NCBI GenBank assembly: GCA_030752795.1
Contig: JASMDM010000009.1
Coordinates: forward strand, 1-55,937
Reading direction: 5' to 3'
DNA length: 55,937 nt
Source: SAR202 cluster bacterium
GTDB taxonomy: Bacteria; Chloroflexota; Dehalococcoidia; Lucifugimonadales; UBA1123
In this document: positions 15,699 through 25,237 of the stretch, piece after piece
How positions within the stretch are numbered: position 1 is the first letter of the stretch
Layout: the number at the start of each line of letters is the position of its first letter
Translations under genes and position numbers: made by a program
The notes under the pieces: generated by a model
The model's input: the letters and a program-made list of their open reading frames with translations, nothing else
What the model was told of the DNA's origin: nothing
The model's database searches: none

Positions 15699-17957
15699 AT
15701 GATTTGGATGCGCGCCAGAGCTCTTCTGGCATCAGTTATTTTGCTCGTCATGGCCGTATTGACCGCAGCGTGCGGGAGCGACTCCGGCGTTCCGAATCCC
15801 AGCGACGGAACGGCGGCGCCAAGCCAGCGGTTGACGAGCACGGGATCTCCTAACGCGCCTGGCAGCATGTTCGAGGCGCGCGCCGATCACACGGCCACGC
15901 TGCTGCCAGACGGCAACGTCCTGATCGTTGGCGGCGCCGGTGAGCACGGCGAGATCAAGTCAGCCGAACTCTACGACACCGAGACGGGAACGTGGTCGTT
16001 CGCGGCTCCGCTAGCCGTGGAACGGCGCAGGCACGCCGCGACGTTGCTGTCGGACGGCAGGGTGCTGGTCGTCGGCGGGCAGATCTTCCAGATATCGCTC
16101 GACGGCGCGGCGATATACGACCCGAGCAACGACACGTGGACCGACGCGGGCCGGATGTCGACGCCGAGACACCGGCACACGGCGACGCTGCTGGGCGACG
16201 GCCGTGTGCTGGTCGCCGGTGGACAGAGCGAGGCGGGAACCCACGCTTCCGCGGAGATGTACGACCCTCCCTCCAACACGTGGTCGCCCGTCCAAGCGAT
16301 GAGCGCAGCCCGCGGCCAACACACCGCGACGGAGCTGGCCGACGGGTCGGTGCTGGTGGTTGGAGGCGGTGACGGCTCGGGCGAGTATCCTTCGGCTGAG
16401 GTATTCGATCCGCGATCGCTCGCCTGGACGCCGGCCGGGTCGTTGGCTCAGGCGCGTCGAGGGCATACCGCTACGGTCCTGCCATCTGGCGAAATCCTGG
16501 TCGCCGGGGGACGAGTCGGGAGCCAGGGACTCAATGCCGTGGAACTTTTCGATCCTGCAACCCGGCAATGGCGACCGGCGGCGCCGATGGCGGACTCCCG
16601 TCGTGACCACACCGCGACTGCGTTGCCTGGCGGGCAGGTCGTTGTAGCGGGAGGCGGCGCCACGCTCGCGTTGCACACCGTGGAAGTGTATGACCCGGCT
16701 TCAGACGCGTGGGCCCGAACCGCATCGCTCATGGCGCCGCGTAGGTTCCATGCCTCAATCTTGTTGGCGACCGGCAAGCTGGTAGTGACAGGCGGGATGT
16801 CGGGGTTGGTTTCGTCGATTCGTCGTACGGAGTTGTACGACCCGAGCTCGGGTTCTTGGTCGGCTATCGGAAAAATCAGCCAGGCCCGATGGGGTCACCA
16901 CGCTTTCGCGCTGCCGGACGGCGGTACGCTCGTCGTCGGTGGATACGATTCGCAGGGCAACAGTCTGACGACCGCGGAGTTGCTGCGACCTGGGTTACGC
17001 TCCTGGACGGGCGCCGCACAGATGGGTCGCGGATCGCGCTGGGGTCACGCTTCGACCGCGCTCAGCGACGGGCGAATCATGACCGTGGGCGGCGTCAGTG
17101 GAATCACGTCCCGAATAGCGACTGCAGAGATATACGACCCGGCTGTCGACGGCTGGCAACCGGTTTCGGACATGCCTCACGCTCGCGATCATCACTCGGC
17201 GACGCTCATCGCCGGCAATCGCGTCCTCGTTGCCGGCGGTTGGGACGGCGTGCGCGCGATGTCCGAGTCCGTGATGTTCGATCCCCGAACCTTCCAATGG
17301 AGCCCCGTCGACGACATGTCGAACGCCCGATGGGGGCACAGCGCCAGCCCGCTGCCCGACGGGACCGTGCTCGTTGCCGGAGGCGTCGGCGATGCCAATG
17401 TCGCCACCGCATCGGTGGAGTCGTTCGATCCTCAAACCGGTGCATGGTCCGATGTCGGCGCGATGCACGAAGCCAGGGACGGACACACGACGACGATTCT
17501 GGCTGACGGCCGAATCCTCGTGATTGGCGGCGCCTCCGCGGACGGCCAGTCGCTGACGTCCGCGGAGGCGTATGACCCAGCGACGGGCGCCTGGACCGAA
17601 GTCGGCGCGATGGCTGAGCCGAGACGCGGCCACACGGCGACGCTGCTGCAAGACGGACGGGTTCTCGTGATAGCGGGGTCACGCGACGGCGTGAGTCCGT
17701 TGTCGTCGGCTGAGGTTTTCGACCCGGCTACCGGAATGTGGGCGTCTGCCGGAAGCGCCGCCGACGCGCGTTGGGGGCACGCCGCCGTGCTTCTCCCCTG
17801 GGGTGACGTCATGGTCATCGGCGGTTTCGGTTTCAGTGCGCTCAACGCGGTCGAGACCTATCGTCCGGGCGGAGGCGGTTGGTCGTCTTTCGATTCGCTC
17901 GCAACTCTCTCACCTGCCGGGGTGTCCGATGTTGCCGTCGCCAGGTCAGGCAACTAG
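15699..17957 (+). CDS. Kelch-repeat lipoprotein with 14 repeats
   Basis: A 752-residue secreted protein. Residues 1-25 form a lipoprotein signal: Arg, then a hydrophobic run, and lipobox LTAAC with Cys25. The rest is a series of kelch units of about 50 residues, each with an H-T/S-A-T-x-L-x-D/G-G-x-V-L-V-x-G-G strand pair, then A-E-x-Y/F-D-P and W. I count 14 such units, starting with HTATLLPDGNVLIVGG and ending with HAAVLLPWGDVMVIGG, enough for two seven-bladed beta-propellers. It would be anchored outside the cytoplasmic membrane and bind proteins or glycans. ATG 15699 (or 15708) was chosen over an upstream start because it gives the signal peptide. The permease gene follows after 24 bases, so they are probably one operon. 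Confidence 0.9.
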   Translation: MIWMRARALLASVILLVMAVLTAACGSDSGVPNPSDGTAAPSQRLTSTGSPNAPGSMFEARADHTATLLPDGNVLIVGGAGEHGEIKSAELYDTETGTWSFAAPLAVERRRHAATLLSDGRVLVVGGQIFQISLDGAAIYDPSNDTWTDAGRMSTPRHRHTATLLGDGRVLVAGGQSEAGTHASAEMYDPPSNTWSPVQAMSAARGQHTATELADGSVLVVGGGDGSGEYPSAEVFDPRSLAWTPAGSLAQARRGHTATVLPSGEILVAGGRVGSQGLNAVELFDPATRQWRPAAPMADSRRDHTATALPGGQVVVAGGGATLALHTVEVYDPASDAWARTASLMAPRRFHASILLATGKLVVTGGMSGLVSSIRRTELYDPSSGSWSAIGKISQARWGHHAFALPDGGTLVVGGYDSQGNSLTTAELLRPGLRSWTGAAQMGRGSRWGHASTALSDGRIMTVGGVSGITSRIATAEIYDPAVDGWQPVSDMPHARDHHSATLIAGNRVLVAGGWDGVRAMSESVMFDPRTFQWSPVDDMSNARWGHSASPLPDGTVLVAGGVGDANVATASVESFDPQTGAWSDVGAMHEARDGHTTTILADGRILVIGGASADGQSLTSAEAYDPATGAWTEVGAMAEPRRGHTATLLQDGRVLVIAGSRDGVSPLSSAEVFDPATGMWASAGSAADARWGHAAVLLPWGDVMVIGGFGFSALNAVETYRPGGGGWSSFDSLATLSPAGVSDVAVARSGN

Positions 17958-17981
17958 CTCGATGCGCGCAACGTGGGATCG

Positions 17982-20900
17982 ATGAGCAACATCAGCCTGG
18001 TGCTGCGCCGGTTGCGCAACGACTGGCGGCTGATGCTCAGCGTGTTTTTGGGCATCTTGGTCGCGACTACACTCATCTCCGGCGCTCCCGTCTATCTCGC
18101 CGCCTTGGAACGCCAGAGCATCATCGTCTCGATCGATTCCGCCGTCGAACGGTCCACTGAGGCGTACCTGACCATCGTGACCGAAGCGCGCTTCGTGCCG
18201 GCCGAAACGGAAGCGATTCGCTCCAACGACGCGATACAAACAGCAGCGATGGCGCGGAACGTCGGGCCGATACACTTGGGCACGGAACGGCACATCAAAA
18301 CGTCCACGCAACTGATGGCGTTGCCCGCGAAGCCGACCGGAACCGACCAGGCGCCGACGGGAAGGATTGTCGAAGGGTTTCTGCAATCGTTCACCAACCT
18401 GGAGCGGCATATCGTGTTCTTCGAAGGCAGGATGGCAACCGAAGCCGTCCTTCGAGGTACTCAGGGACCGATGGTCGAAGCCGTGGTCAGCGTCGAGCTC
18501 GCTCTCGAGTTCGGCGACTTGACCGTCGGCGACATCGTGCTCGCCACGCCGTCGATCGAATCGCCCGCCCGCATTTCGGTTCGCATCGTCGGGGTCATGG
18601 CGCCGACCGACCCGTCGAACGAGTTTTGGCAGGGCAATGCCGACACATTCATCAATCCCCGGGTTCCGGATCCCGAGGGCGGCGACCCGGAGGACCAGCT
18701 GCTGCTGCTCGGAGCGTTCGTACCCGAGAGCGCGTTGATCGCGGCGATGAGCGGCGCGCATCCGGGCGCGGTCGTGGACACGGCATGGCACGGTTCAGTG
18801 AGCGGCGAGCGACTCAAGAACTGGATGTCCGCGGAGATGCGCTCCAGGATGGACAGTCTCAAAGAAGAGCTGTCGCTGTCGATCCCCGGTTCGACCGTCC
18901 GCAGCGGGATCAACATCTTGCTCGTCGGCTTCGAACGCCAGAGTTTCCTGTCGTCCGTGCCGTTGTTGGTGCTGATCGCCGTTTTGGGCGTGACCTCGAT
19001 CTATTTTCTGTTCATGATCGTCTCGTACCTTGCCCCGATCAGAGAGAGCGATATCGCCCTGTTCCGGAGTCGCGGAACCAGCCTCGGTCATGTCGCCGGC
19101 TTGTACGCGGCCGAAGGCGCGCTCATCACGTCTGGCGCCACGATCGTCGCACCGTTTCTGGCGATGGCGGGTGTCGCGGCGACCGGGCTGCTGCCGTACT
19201 TTGCGCACATCACCAATGGCAGTCCCCTGCCCGTCAACTTGTCATGGGCGCCATTCGCAACCGCTATCGCCGCGGGTGTGGTGTGCTTCGCCGTGTATGT
19301 TGTGCCTGGGGTGTTGAACGCGAAAGCGAGTCTGGTCGTCGGCAGACTTCGTTCGTCGCGTCCCCCGTCGATTCCGTTCGTGCAACGCTACTTCATCGAT
19401 TTCGGTCTGCTGGCCGTTGGCGGGGTACTGTTTTGGGAGCTGCAAGCGCGAGGTCAACTGGTCGCTGGCGGGCTGTTCGACCAGCCTGACGTCAACGAAG
19501 CCCTGCTGGTCGCCCCGGTGTTGTTCCTGCTGGTCGTGGGCTTGCTGTTCTTCAGGGTGTTCCCGCTGTTCGTCCGATTCGTGAGCGGCGAATCGCAGGC
19601 GCTGGGAGCCATCGCCACCTGGGCCACTCTGGTGACGTTGGGGTCGGCCATCGCCGTGCGTGACATTCGAGCCGGAGACCGCACGGGTTGGGTCTGGGAA
19701 GCCGCTCTGTTGGTTCTGCTCGTCGGCGTGTACCAGCTGACAACCCGGGCCCAACGTTGGACTGCACGGATCGCGCTCTGGGTGGCGCAGGCTGCGATAG
19801 TTGTCCTGTTCCTTCGCAGAGAGTTCCCCGACTCAGAACAGTCTGCCGTGATAATCGGCGCGACAATCGCGTTGGCACTGGTCTTGCCGGTACAGATCGC
19901 GTTCCAGGGGTTGCGAGTGTTCGCCCGATTCGCGCCGGTTTGGGTTTCGATCACGATGTGGCGCATGGCGCGCAACCCGTTGCAGTACACATGGCTCGTG
20001 TTGCTCCTAGTGCTGGTCAGCGGCGTCGGCATTCTGGCAACGACGGTTGGCGCGTCGCTCGATCAGAGCTACGAAGAGCGCGTACGTTACAACACGGCTT
20101 CTGATGTTCGTGTCTACGATCTCCCGTCGTTCGTGACATTTAGCAAACGAAGGATCAAAACCGAGTACGAACCGATTCCAGGCGTCGACACGGTCACCGC
20201 AACCGCCCGCGGACGAGGCCGCATCGGCGCAAGCGAGAATGGACCGGGGTTCGCGTACCTGGCTTTGGAGCCGAATCTGTTCGACACGTGGTACCGAGAC
20301 GATTTCTCCGAAAAACCGCTAGCCGAGATTCTGGACCTTCTTAAGCGATCTCGGCCCGTCGATCCGTTGGCGCTGCCGGAAGGAACCACCGAGCTTCGAA
20401 TGTGGGTCAATCCGGAAGGGTATTACTCGCTCATTTTCCTTTGGATCGTCGTGGAAGACGCCAACGGCCGATCACGGACACTGACCATGGGCGGGCTCGA
20501 GGCACCCGGTTGGAGCCTTATGACAACGGAGGTGTCGCCTCAATTGGTTCAGCCCGTCAAGATCGTCTCCATCCAGTTGAACGAACCCGGATTCGGCGCG
20601 ACCGCAACCGTAGGGAAGGCGTCGTTCGACGATCTCTACGCCTATGTTGGCCGGACCGGCGAAGAGGTCCTCGTCGAGGGCTTCGAGGGCGACCTCACTT
20701 GGGCGCCGCTCGTCACCAGCGGCATCGACGCCGACGAGCTTTCTGTCGTCACGGACAACGTCCACGGAGGCGATCAAGCGGTGACGTTCTCGTTCGGCAA
20801 AGAAACCAACCTGACGTTGCGGGGGTTTTTCAGAACCGAGGGCGACGGCATACTGCCCGTGGTGGCGAGCCGGACTTTCGTCGAGGCGTCCGGGATACCG

Positions 20901-21638
20901 GTTGGTAAGCGGACCATAATCAATATGACGGGCGGCCTGCTGCCGGTGCGGGTCGAGGAGACCGTGGAGTATTTCCCGACGCTCGATCCGGACAAGTCGG
21001 GGTTCTTGTTGTTCGATCTCGACAGCTTGCTCAGCTACACGGGCGCGCTCAACCCGCTGGCGAGCGCCGCAGTAAACGAGTTCTTCGTGATGGCGGAAGA
21101 CGGCGAAGAGGAGGCCGTATTCGACGCCATCCGGGAGAAGAACCGCAATTGGGGCAAGGTTTTGGGCGTCGAAGATCAGCTCGAAGCCCTACGCCTCGAC
21201 CCGCTGATATCGGCGGGCTGGCAGGCGATGGCGCTCGCGGCGGTCGGTGTGATCCTGTTCACGGCCGGGCTTGGGTACGTCGTGTACCTGTTCGCGTTCG
21301 CGGGCACGGTGGCGGCTGAGATGGGCTCGTTGCGTTCGCAAGGATTGTCGCGCTCGCAAACGTTGGCCCTCATCGGCCTCGAGCACATGTTGGTGGCGCT
21401 GATCGGCCTCGGCGTCGGAACGTGGGCGGGATTCCAGATGAGCCGCATGATGGTATCCTCGGTTGCGATTACCGACGGCGGAGGCAGGGTGCTCCCGCCG
21501 TTCCTACTGAACACCGATTGGACAATCATGATCGTCACATACGTCAGCATGATATCGATTTTCGTGGTGTCGTTGCTGACCGTCGGCCGCCGGATGGTCA
21601 GCCAAGACTTGCGCCGTCTGTCGCGGATGGAGGGCTAG
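17982..21638 (+). CDS. Giant FtsX-like ABC transporter permease (1)
   Basis: A 1218-residue membrane protein. An N-terminal membrane helix (about residues 17-38) is followed by a large outside domain, a first FtsX core of helices from about 323 (VPLLVLIAVLGVTSIYFLF) to 450, a helix-rich middle to about 690, a second outside domain (about 690-1075) and a final FtsX core (about 1081-1210). It thus resembles two fused MacB/FtsX-type permeases. Such permeases do not transport alone but transmit force from a cytoplasmic ATPase to outside partners; no ATPase gene is in this window. ATG 17982 was preferred to GTG 17973. The next gene is a paralogue: both share an F-x-Q-R-Y-x-I-D motif in the middle. 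Confidence 0.88.
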   Translation: MSNISLVLRRLRNDWRLMLSVFLGILVATTLISGAPVYLAALERQSIIVSIDSAVERSTEAYLTIVTEARFVPAETEAIRSNDAIQTAAMARNVGPIHLGTERHIKTSTQLMALPAKPTGTDQAPTGRIVEGFLQSFTNLERHIVFFEGRMATEAVLRGTQGPMVEAVVSVELALEFGDLTVGDIVLATPSIESPARISVRIVGVMAPTDPSNEFWQGNADTFINPRVPDPEGGDPEDQLLLLGAFVPESALIAAMSGAHPGAVVDTAWHGSVSGERLKNWMSAEMRSRMDSLKEELSLSIPGSTVRSGINILLVGFERQSFLSSVPLLVLIAVLGVTSIYFLFMIVSYLAPIRESDIALFRSRGTSLGHVAGLYAAEGALITSGATIVAPFLAMAGVAATGLLPYFAHITNGSPLPVNLSWAPFATAIAAGVVCFAVYVVPGVLNAKASLVVGRLRSSRPPSIPFVQRYFIDFGLLAVGGVLFWELQARGQLVAGGLFDQPDVNEALLVAPVLFLLVVGLLFFRVFPLFVRFVSGESQALGAIATWATLVTLGSAIAVRDIRAGDRTGWVWEAALLVLLVGVYQLTTRAQRWTARIALWVAQAAIVVLFLRREFPDSEQSAVIIGATIALALVLPVQIAFQGLRVFARFAPVWVSITMWRMARNPLQYTWLVLLLVLVSGVGILATTVGASLDQSYEERVRYNTASDVRVYDLPSFVTFSKRRIKTEYEPIPGVDTVTATARGRGRIGASENGPGFAYLALEPNLFDTWYRDDFSEKPLAEILDLLKRSRPVDPLALPEGTTELRMWVNPEGYYSLIFLWIVVEDANGRSRTLTMGGLEAPGWSLMTTEVSPQLVQPVKIVSIQLNEPGFGATATVGKASFDDLYAYVGRTGEEVLVEGFEGDLTWAPLVTSGIDADELSVVTDNVHGGDQAVTFSFGKETNLTLRGFFRTEGDGILPVVASRTFVEASGIPVGKRTIINMTGGLLPVRVEETVEYFPTLDPDKSGFLLFDLDSLLSYTGALNPLASAAVNEFFVMAEDGEEEAVFDAIREKNRNWGKVLGVEDQLEALRLDPLISAGWQAMALAAVGVILFTAGLGYVVYLFAFAGTVAAEMGSLRSQGLSRSQTLALIGLEHMLVALIGLGVGTWAGFQMSRMMVSSVAITDGGGRVLPPFLLNTDWTIMIVTYVSMISIFVVSLLTVGRRMVSQDLRRLSRMEG

Positions 21639-21663
21639 GCGCGATGCGAAGCAGGGTGTCGCC

Positions 21664-24600
21664 ATGATCGGCGCCGTCGTGAAAATCCTGTCCGCGTGGC
21701 CGATGGTCATAAAGCGGAGCATCGCCAACTGGCGGCTGTTGTCGTCGGTCATCATCGGCGTGGTCCTGGCGTCGGCGATCATGGCGGGCACGGTCATCTA
21801 CATCGATTCGCTGAAGAGCCTCGCCCTCGGCAGCGAACTCGCCAAGCACGATCCGTACGCCCTCGATATCCTGACCACGGCTACGAAAGGTCCAACTGCA
21901 CCGCGGGAATATGCGCTGGTGCGTCGACCCATGGAGGCGGAAATCCAGGCGCGGGTCGGCGGAATTCTAGACGGCACGCTGAGGGGCGGCCACACGGCCA
22001 CGTTCTTCCTGACGATGCCAGGACAAGAGGAGCACGCGGGCGAAGACAACGCTCGCAGCTATTTCGCTTTCGCGCCCAAATTCGAGGAAAACGTAAACAT
22101 CCTGCCAGGCGGACGGCATCCTACGCCGGTGCTGGATCCGGTGATCGAAGGCACGCCTCTCTCGATAGAAGGCCTGGCCCCGGCGGACGCGGCGGCGGAA
22201 TTCGGCGTCGGAGTTGGCGACGTCTTGTCGGTCGTCCCCCACTGGGACGAAGTGACGCCGTACGCATCGGTCGAGATCGTAGGCTTGTACGAGCGGCGAA
22301 ACCCGGCCGACCTGTTTTGGCGGCTCAACGACCGGATCCTGCGAGCGTTCACGTCAGGCAATTTCCTGACGGTTCCTTTCTTCGTTTCCGAGCAAACCTT
22401 TCTCCGGGGCGTGGGCAGCGCGTTCCCGAACATGGACAGCACCTACGGGTGGTTGCTCGACGTAGACACCGACAAACTGAGCGCCGTCAACGCGACGCAA
22501 ACCAGGGCAGATATTCGGAGCTTGCACAGCCGCCTCAACACCGACCTGACGTGGTACCAGCAAATCACCGTATTGGACACGGCGCTGGAAAATTACGACC
22601 GGCGGCTTCTGTTCTCCAAGCTCCAAATGTTCGTCGTGTTGATCTTGATCGCGGTCGTCGTGCTGTACTACGTTGTCACGCTGTCTTCGCTGATCGCCGA
22701 GCAACGCCGGGGCGAAGTTACACTGCTGCGCAGCCGGGGCGCGGGCACGAACCAGATACTTGCGGTGTTTGTACTGGAAGGCTCGACAATCGCCGTGGTC
22801 GCAACGGTTGTGTCGCCGTTTTTGGCTGCGTGGGCCATCAGCTTGCTCGGGTTAACGCCCGCGTTCGCCGATCTCAGCGGCGGCTCGAGGTTGCCGGTCG
22901 ACGTAAGCCGAACGGCGTATATGCTGAGCGCGCTCGGCGGTCTGTTGAGCTTCGGCGCACTCATGATTCCGGCGATCGAAGCGACGAAGACCGGCGTGTC
23001 TCGCCATCGACAGGAATCCACCAGGCCATCGCGATTCGGTTTCTTCCAGCGGTATTACATCGACGTGATGATGTTGGCGGTCAGCATCGTGCTGTTCCGC
23101 CAGCTCGCGGAACAGGGATCGCTGGCAGCGACGGACCTGTTGGGCGAAGTGGTCGTGAACCAGCTCCTGCTCGCGGCGCCGGCGATCACGCTGGTCGCGG
23201 CGGCGATGGTGCTGCTGAGACTGTTCCCGGTGGTGATGAGCTTGATCTCACGGCTCATGTCGCCGCACCTTCCGCCAGGCGTGGTCATGGGCTTATGGCA
23301 GATGGCACGCAACCCAACCCATTACGCACGTCTGGCGCTGTTGCTGATCCTCATGGCCGGCCTCGGCATCTTCGCGGCAAGCTTCGCCGGCACACTGGAG
23401 CGCAGCTTCGAGGAGCGCGTGCTGTACTCGTCCGGGTCCGACATCAGGTTGACCGGGGTCACGCAGAACACCAGAGGCATCACCAGGCCGCTTGCCGAGC
23501 CGTATCTGGATTTGCCGGGAATCGTTGGCGCCAGTCCTGCTTTGCGCAGCGCGGGCTCGGACCTCTCGATCTTGACCGGCGAGTCGTTCATGATTCTTGG
23601 CGTTGACACCGAAACGTTCACCGACGTCGCATGGTTCCGAGAGGATTTTGCCGATGAGTCGATCGAACGACTCATGGACACGATGGCTTCGAGGGACGAA
23701 ACGGGCGGAATCGAATTGCCCGATGACTCCAGGGCGCTCGAAATCCTCGTCAAAGCGGATCGTCCGAATCCCACCATCCAACTCGCGGCAAGGTTGCGCG
23801 ACGCCAACGGGCGGTTCTTCACTTACGGCCTTGGCTCCCTTGAGACCAGCAACTGGCGATTGATGAGCTCCTCGCTGTTCGAAGGACGCAGGGTGCGGTT
23901 CGCCCTGTTCCCGACGAGGCCGCTGACGCTCGTCGCAATCGCGCTCGGAGAGATGCATCCGCAAGGGACGCTCCGGTCGGGATCGCTCTTGATCGACACC
24001 GTCCGAGTACGCAGGTCCACCGGAGATGTCGTTGTGCTCGATACGCTCGGGGACGTTGCCGGATGGAACGTGTTGCGCGCGACCAAAGATTCCGTCCAAG
24101 ACAGGATTCGCGCTTCGGAGGTGTCGGCGAGAGGCGACGGCTCGTTGCAGTTCGCTTGGTCCGACGGCAGCCCGCTCGTACCACGAGGGGTTTATCCGGG
24201 GCCGCCCACGCAGCCTGTTCCGGTCGTAGCCAGCGCATCGTTCATACGAGCCACGGGACATGCAGTCGGCGACGAACTTGAAGTGTCCGTGAGCGGAGAG
24301 CGTGTCAACGTGACGATCGCGGACACTGTCGATTTCTTCCCCACGATGGATTCGTTCAACGAGCGCTTCCTGATCGCTGACTTTAACGCGCTGATCACCG
24401 ACACTAATCGCTCCAGGACCTTCGGGGAGCTGAGAGCCAACGAGATGTGGCTCTCCACTGACCTGACGGGCACGAAACGCGAGGAACTCGTCGAGCGCCT
24501 CGCTCAAGGCGCCCCGTACCCGGCCATCTCTGTGATCGACCGCGAGCACGATCTCGGCGAGGCGAAGATCGACCCGCTGGTGCTGGCGGGATGGCGCGCG

Positions 24601-25014
24601 CTGTTGCTCATCGCGTTCGGGGCGATCCTGATCCTGAGCAGCCTGGGATTCCTCGTGCACGCCTACGTGTCGATCCGCAACCGTGAGCTCCAGTTCGCGT
24701 TGATGCGGACGATCGGATTCACTATGCGCCAGTTGGTCGCGCTGATGTGGGTCGAGCAAGCCCTCGTGATCGGCGCGGGCATGGCGCTCGGCACGTGGAT
24801 GGGCGGCAGGCTCGGCTCGACCGTCATGCCGTTCCTGGGCCACGACGAGAACGGTTCGCAGGTGCTGCCGCCGTTCGTAATCGAAGTGAATTGGAGCAAC
24901 CTTCTCGTCACGTACGCGGCCATGTCTATCATTTTCACGGCGATCATCTTGGGCGTGATCTGGTTCGTCCGTCACATGGCGCTTAGCCGCGTCTTGCGAC
25001 TGGGCGACGTCTGA
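21664..25014 (+). CDS. Giant FtsX-like ABC transporter permease (2)
   Basis: A 1116-residue paralogue of the previous gene, starting 25 bases after it. It has the same plan: N-terminal helix (VIIGVVLASAIMAGTVIYI), outside domain, helices from about residue 318 (MFVVLILIAVVVLYYVV), a middle membrane bundle with FFQRYYIDVMMLAVSIVLF and LLLILMAGLGIFAASF near 558, a second outside domain with jelly-roll-like strands (about 590-965), and a final FtsX core from about 975. The pair probably forms a heterodimer. Role inferred only from family: mechanotransmission or export of lipoproteins or glycans. A long open frame on the opposite strand (23293-25122) is a codon-bias shadow. Confidence 0.88.
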   Translation: MIGAVVKILSAWPMVIKRSIANWRLLSSVIIGVVLASAIMAGTVIYIDSLKSLALGSELAKHDPYALDILTTATKGPTAPREYALVRRPMEAEIQARVGGILDGTLRGGHTATFFLTMPGQEEHAGEDNARSYFAFAPKFEENVNILPGGRHPTPVLDPVIEGTPLSIEGLAPADAAAEFGVGVGDVLSVVPHWDEVTPYASVEIVGLYERRNPADLFWRLNDRILRAFTSGNFLTVPFFVSEQTFLRGVGSAFPNMDSTYGWLLDVDTDKLSAVNATQTRADIRSLHSRLNTDLTWYQQITVLDTALENYDRRLLFSKLQMFVVLILIAVVVLYYVVTLSSLIAEQRRGEVTLLRSRGAGTNQILAVFVLEGSTIAVVATVVSPFLAAWAISLLGLTPAFADLSGGSRLPVDVSRTAYMLSALGGLLSFGALMIPAIEATKTGVSRHRQESTRPSRFGFFQRYYIDVMMLAVSIVLFRQLAEQGSLAATDLLGEVVVNQLLLAAPAITLVAAAMVLLRLFPVVMSLISRLMSPHLPPGVVMGLWQMARNPTHYARLALLLILMAGLGIFAASFAGTLERSFEERVLYSSGSDIRLTGVTQNTRGITRPLAEPYLDLPGIVGASPALRSAGSDLSILTGESFMILGVDTETFTDVAWFREDFADESIERLMDTMASRDETGGIELPDDSRALEILVKADRPNPTIQLAARLRDANGRFFTYGLGSLETSNWRLMSSSLFEGRRVRFALFPTRPLTLVAIALGEMHPQGTLRSGSLLIDTVRVRRSTGDVVVLDTLGDVAGWNVLRATKDSVQDRIRASEVSARGDGSLQFAWSDGSPLVPRGVYPGPPTQPVPVVASASFIRATGHAVGDELEVSVSGERVNVTIADTVDFFPTMDSFNERFLIADFNALITDTNRSRTFGELRANEMWLSTDLTGTKREELVERLAQGAPYPAISVIDREHDLGEAKIDPLVLAGWRALLLIAFGAILILSSLGFLVHAYVSIRNRELQFALMRTIGFTMRQLVALMWVEQALVIGAGMALGTWMGGRLGSTVMPFLGHDENGSQVLPPFVIEVNWSNLLVTYAAMSIIFTAIILGVIWFVRHMALSRVLRLGDV

Positions 25015-25237
25015 CGTCACCTCGCCCGTCGCGGCCGAACACATGCGACGGCGCGCGCATACTCGCCGCGCGGGTGACCAAATCCGCCATCGCGCCATTC
25101 CCTGACGAACCTCAAGTCTCACTATGCCAGTCAGTCGATGGCTCGTTGCGACTGTGACTCATGGAACCAATCGTGGGGCGTTGGCGTCTTCATATGCAAG
25201 ACCATTCTGACCCAACACGCCTCGAGAGGACACGCAA

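Noticed and set aside
23293-25122. 609-codon open frame opposite the second FtsX permease
   Set aside because: It is antisense to a well-supported gene, has no ribosome-binding site or domain, and is rich in Arg/His/Asp/Glu, the usual product of reading GC-rich coding DNA backwards.
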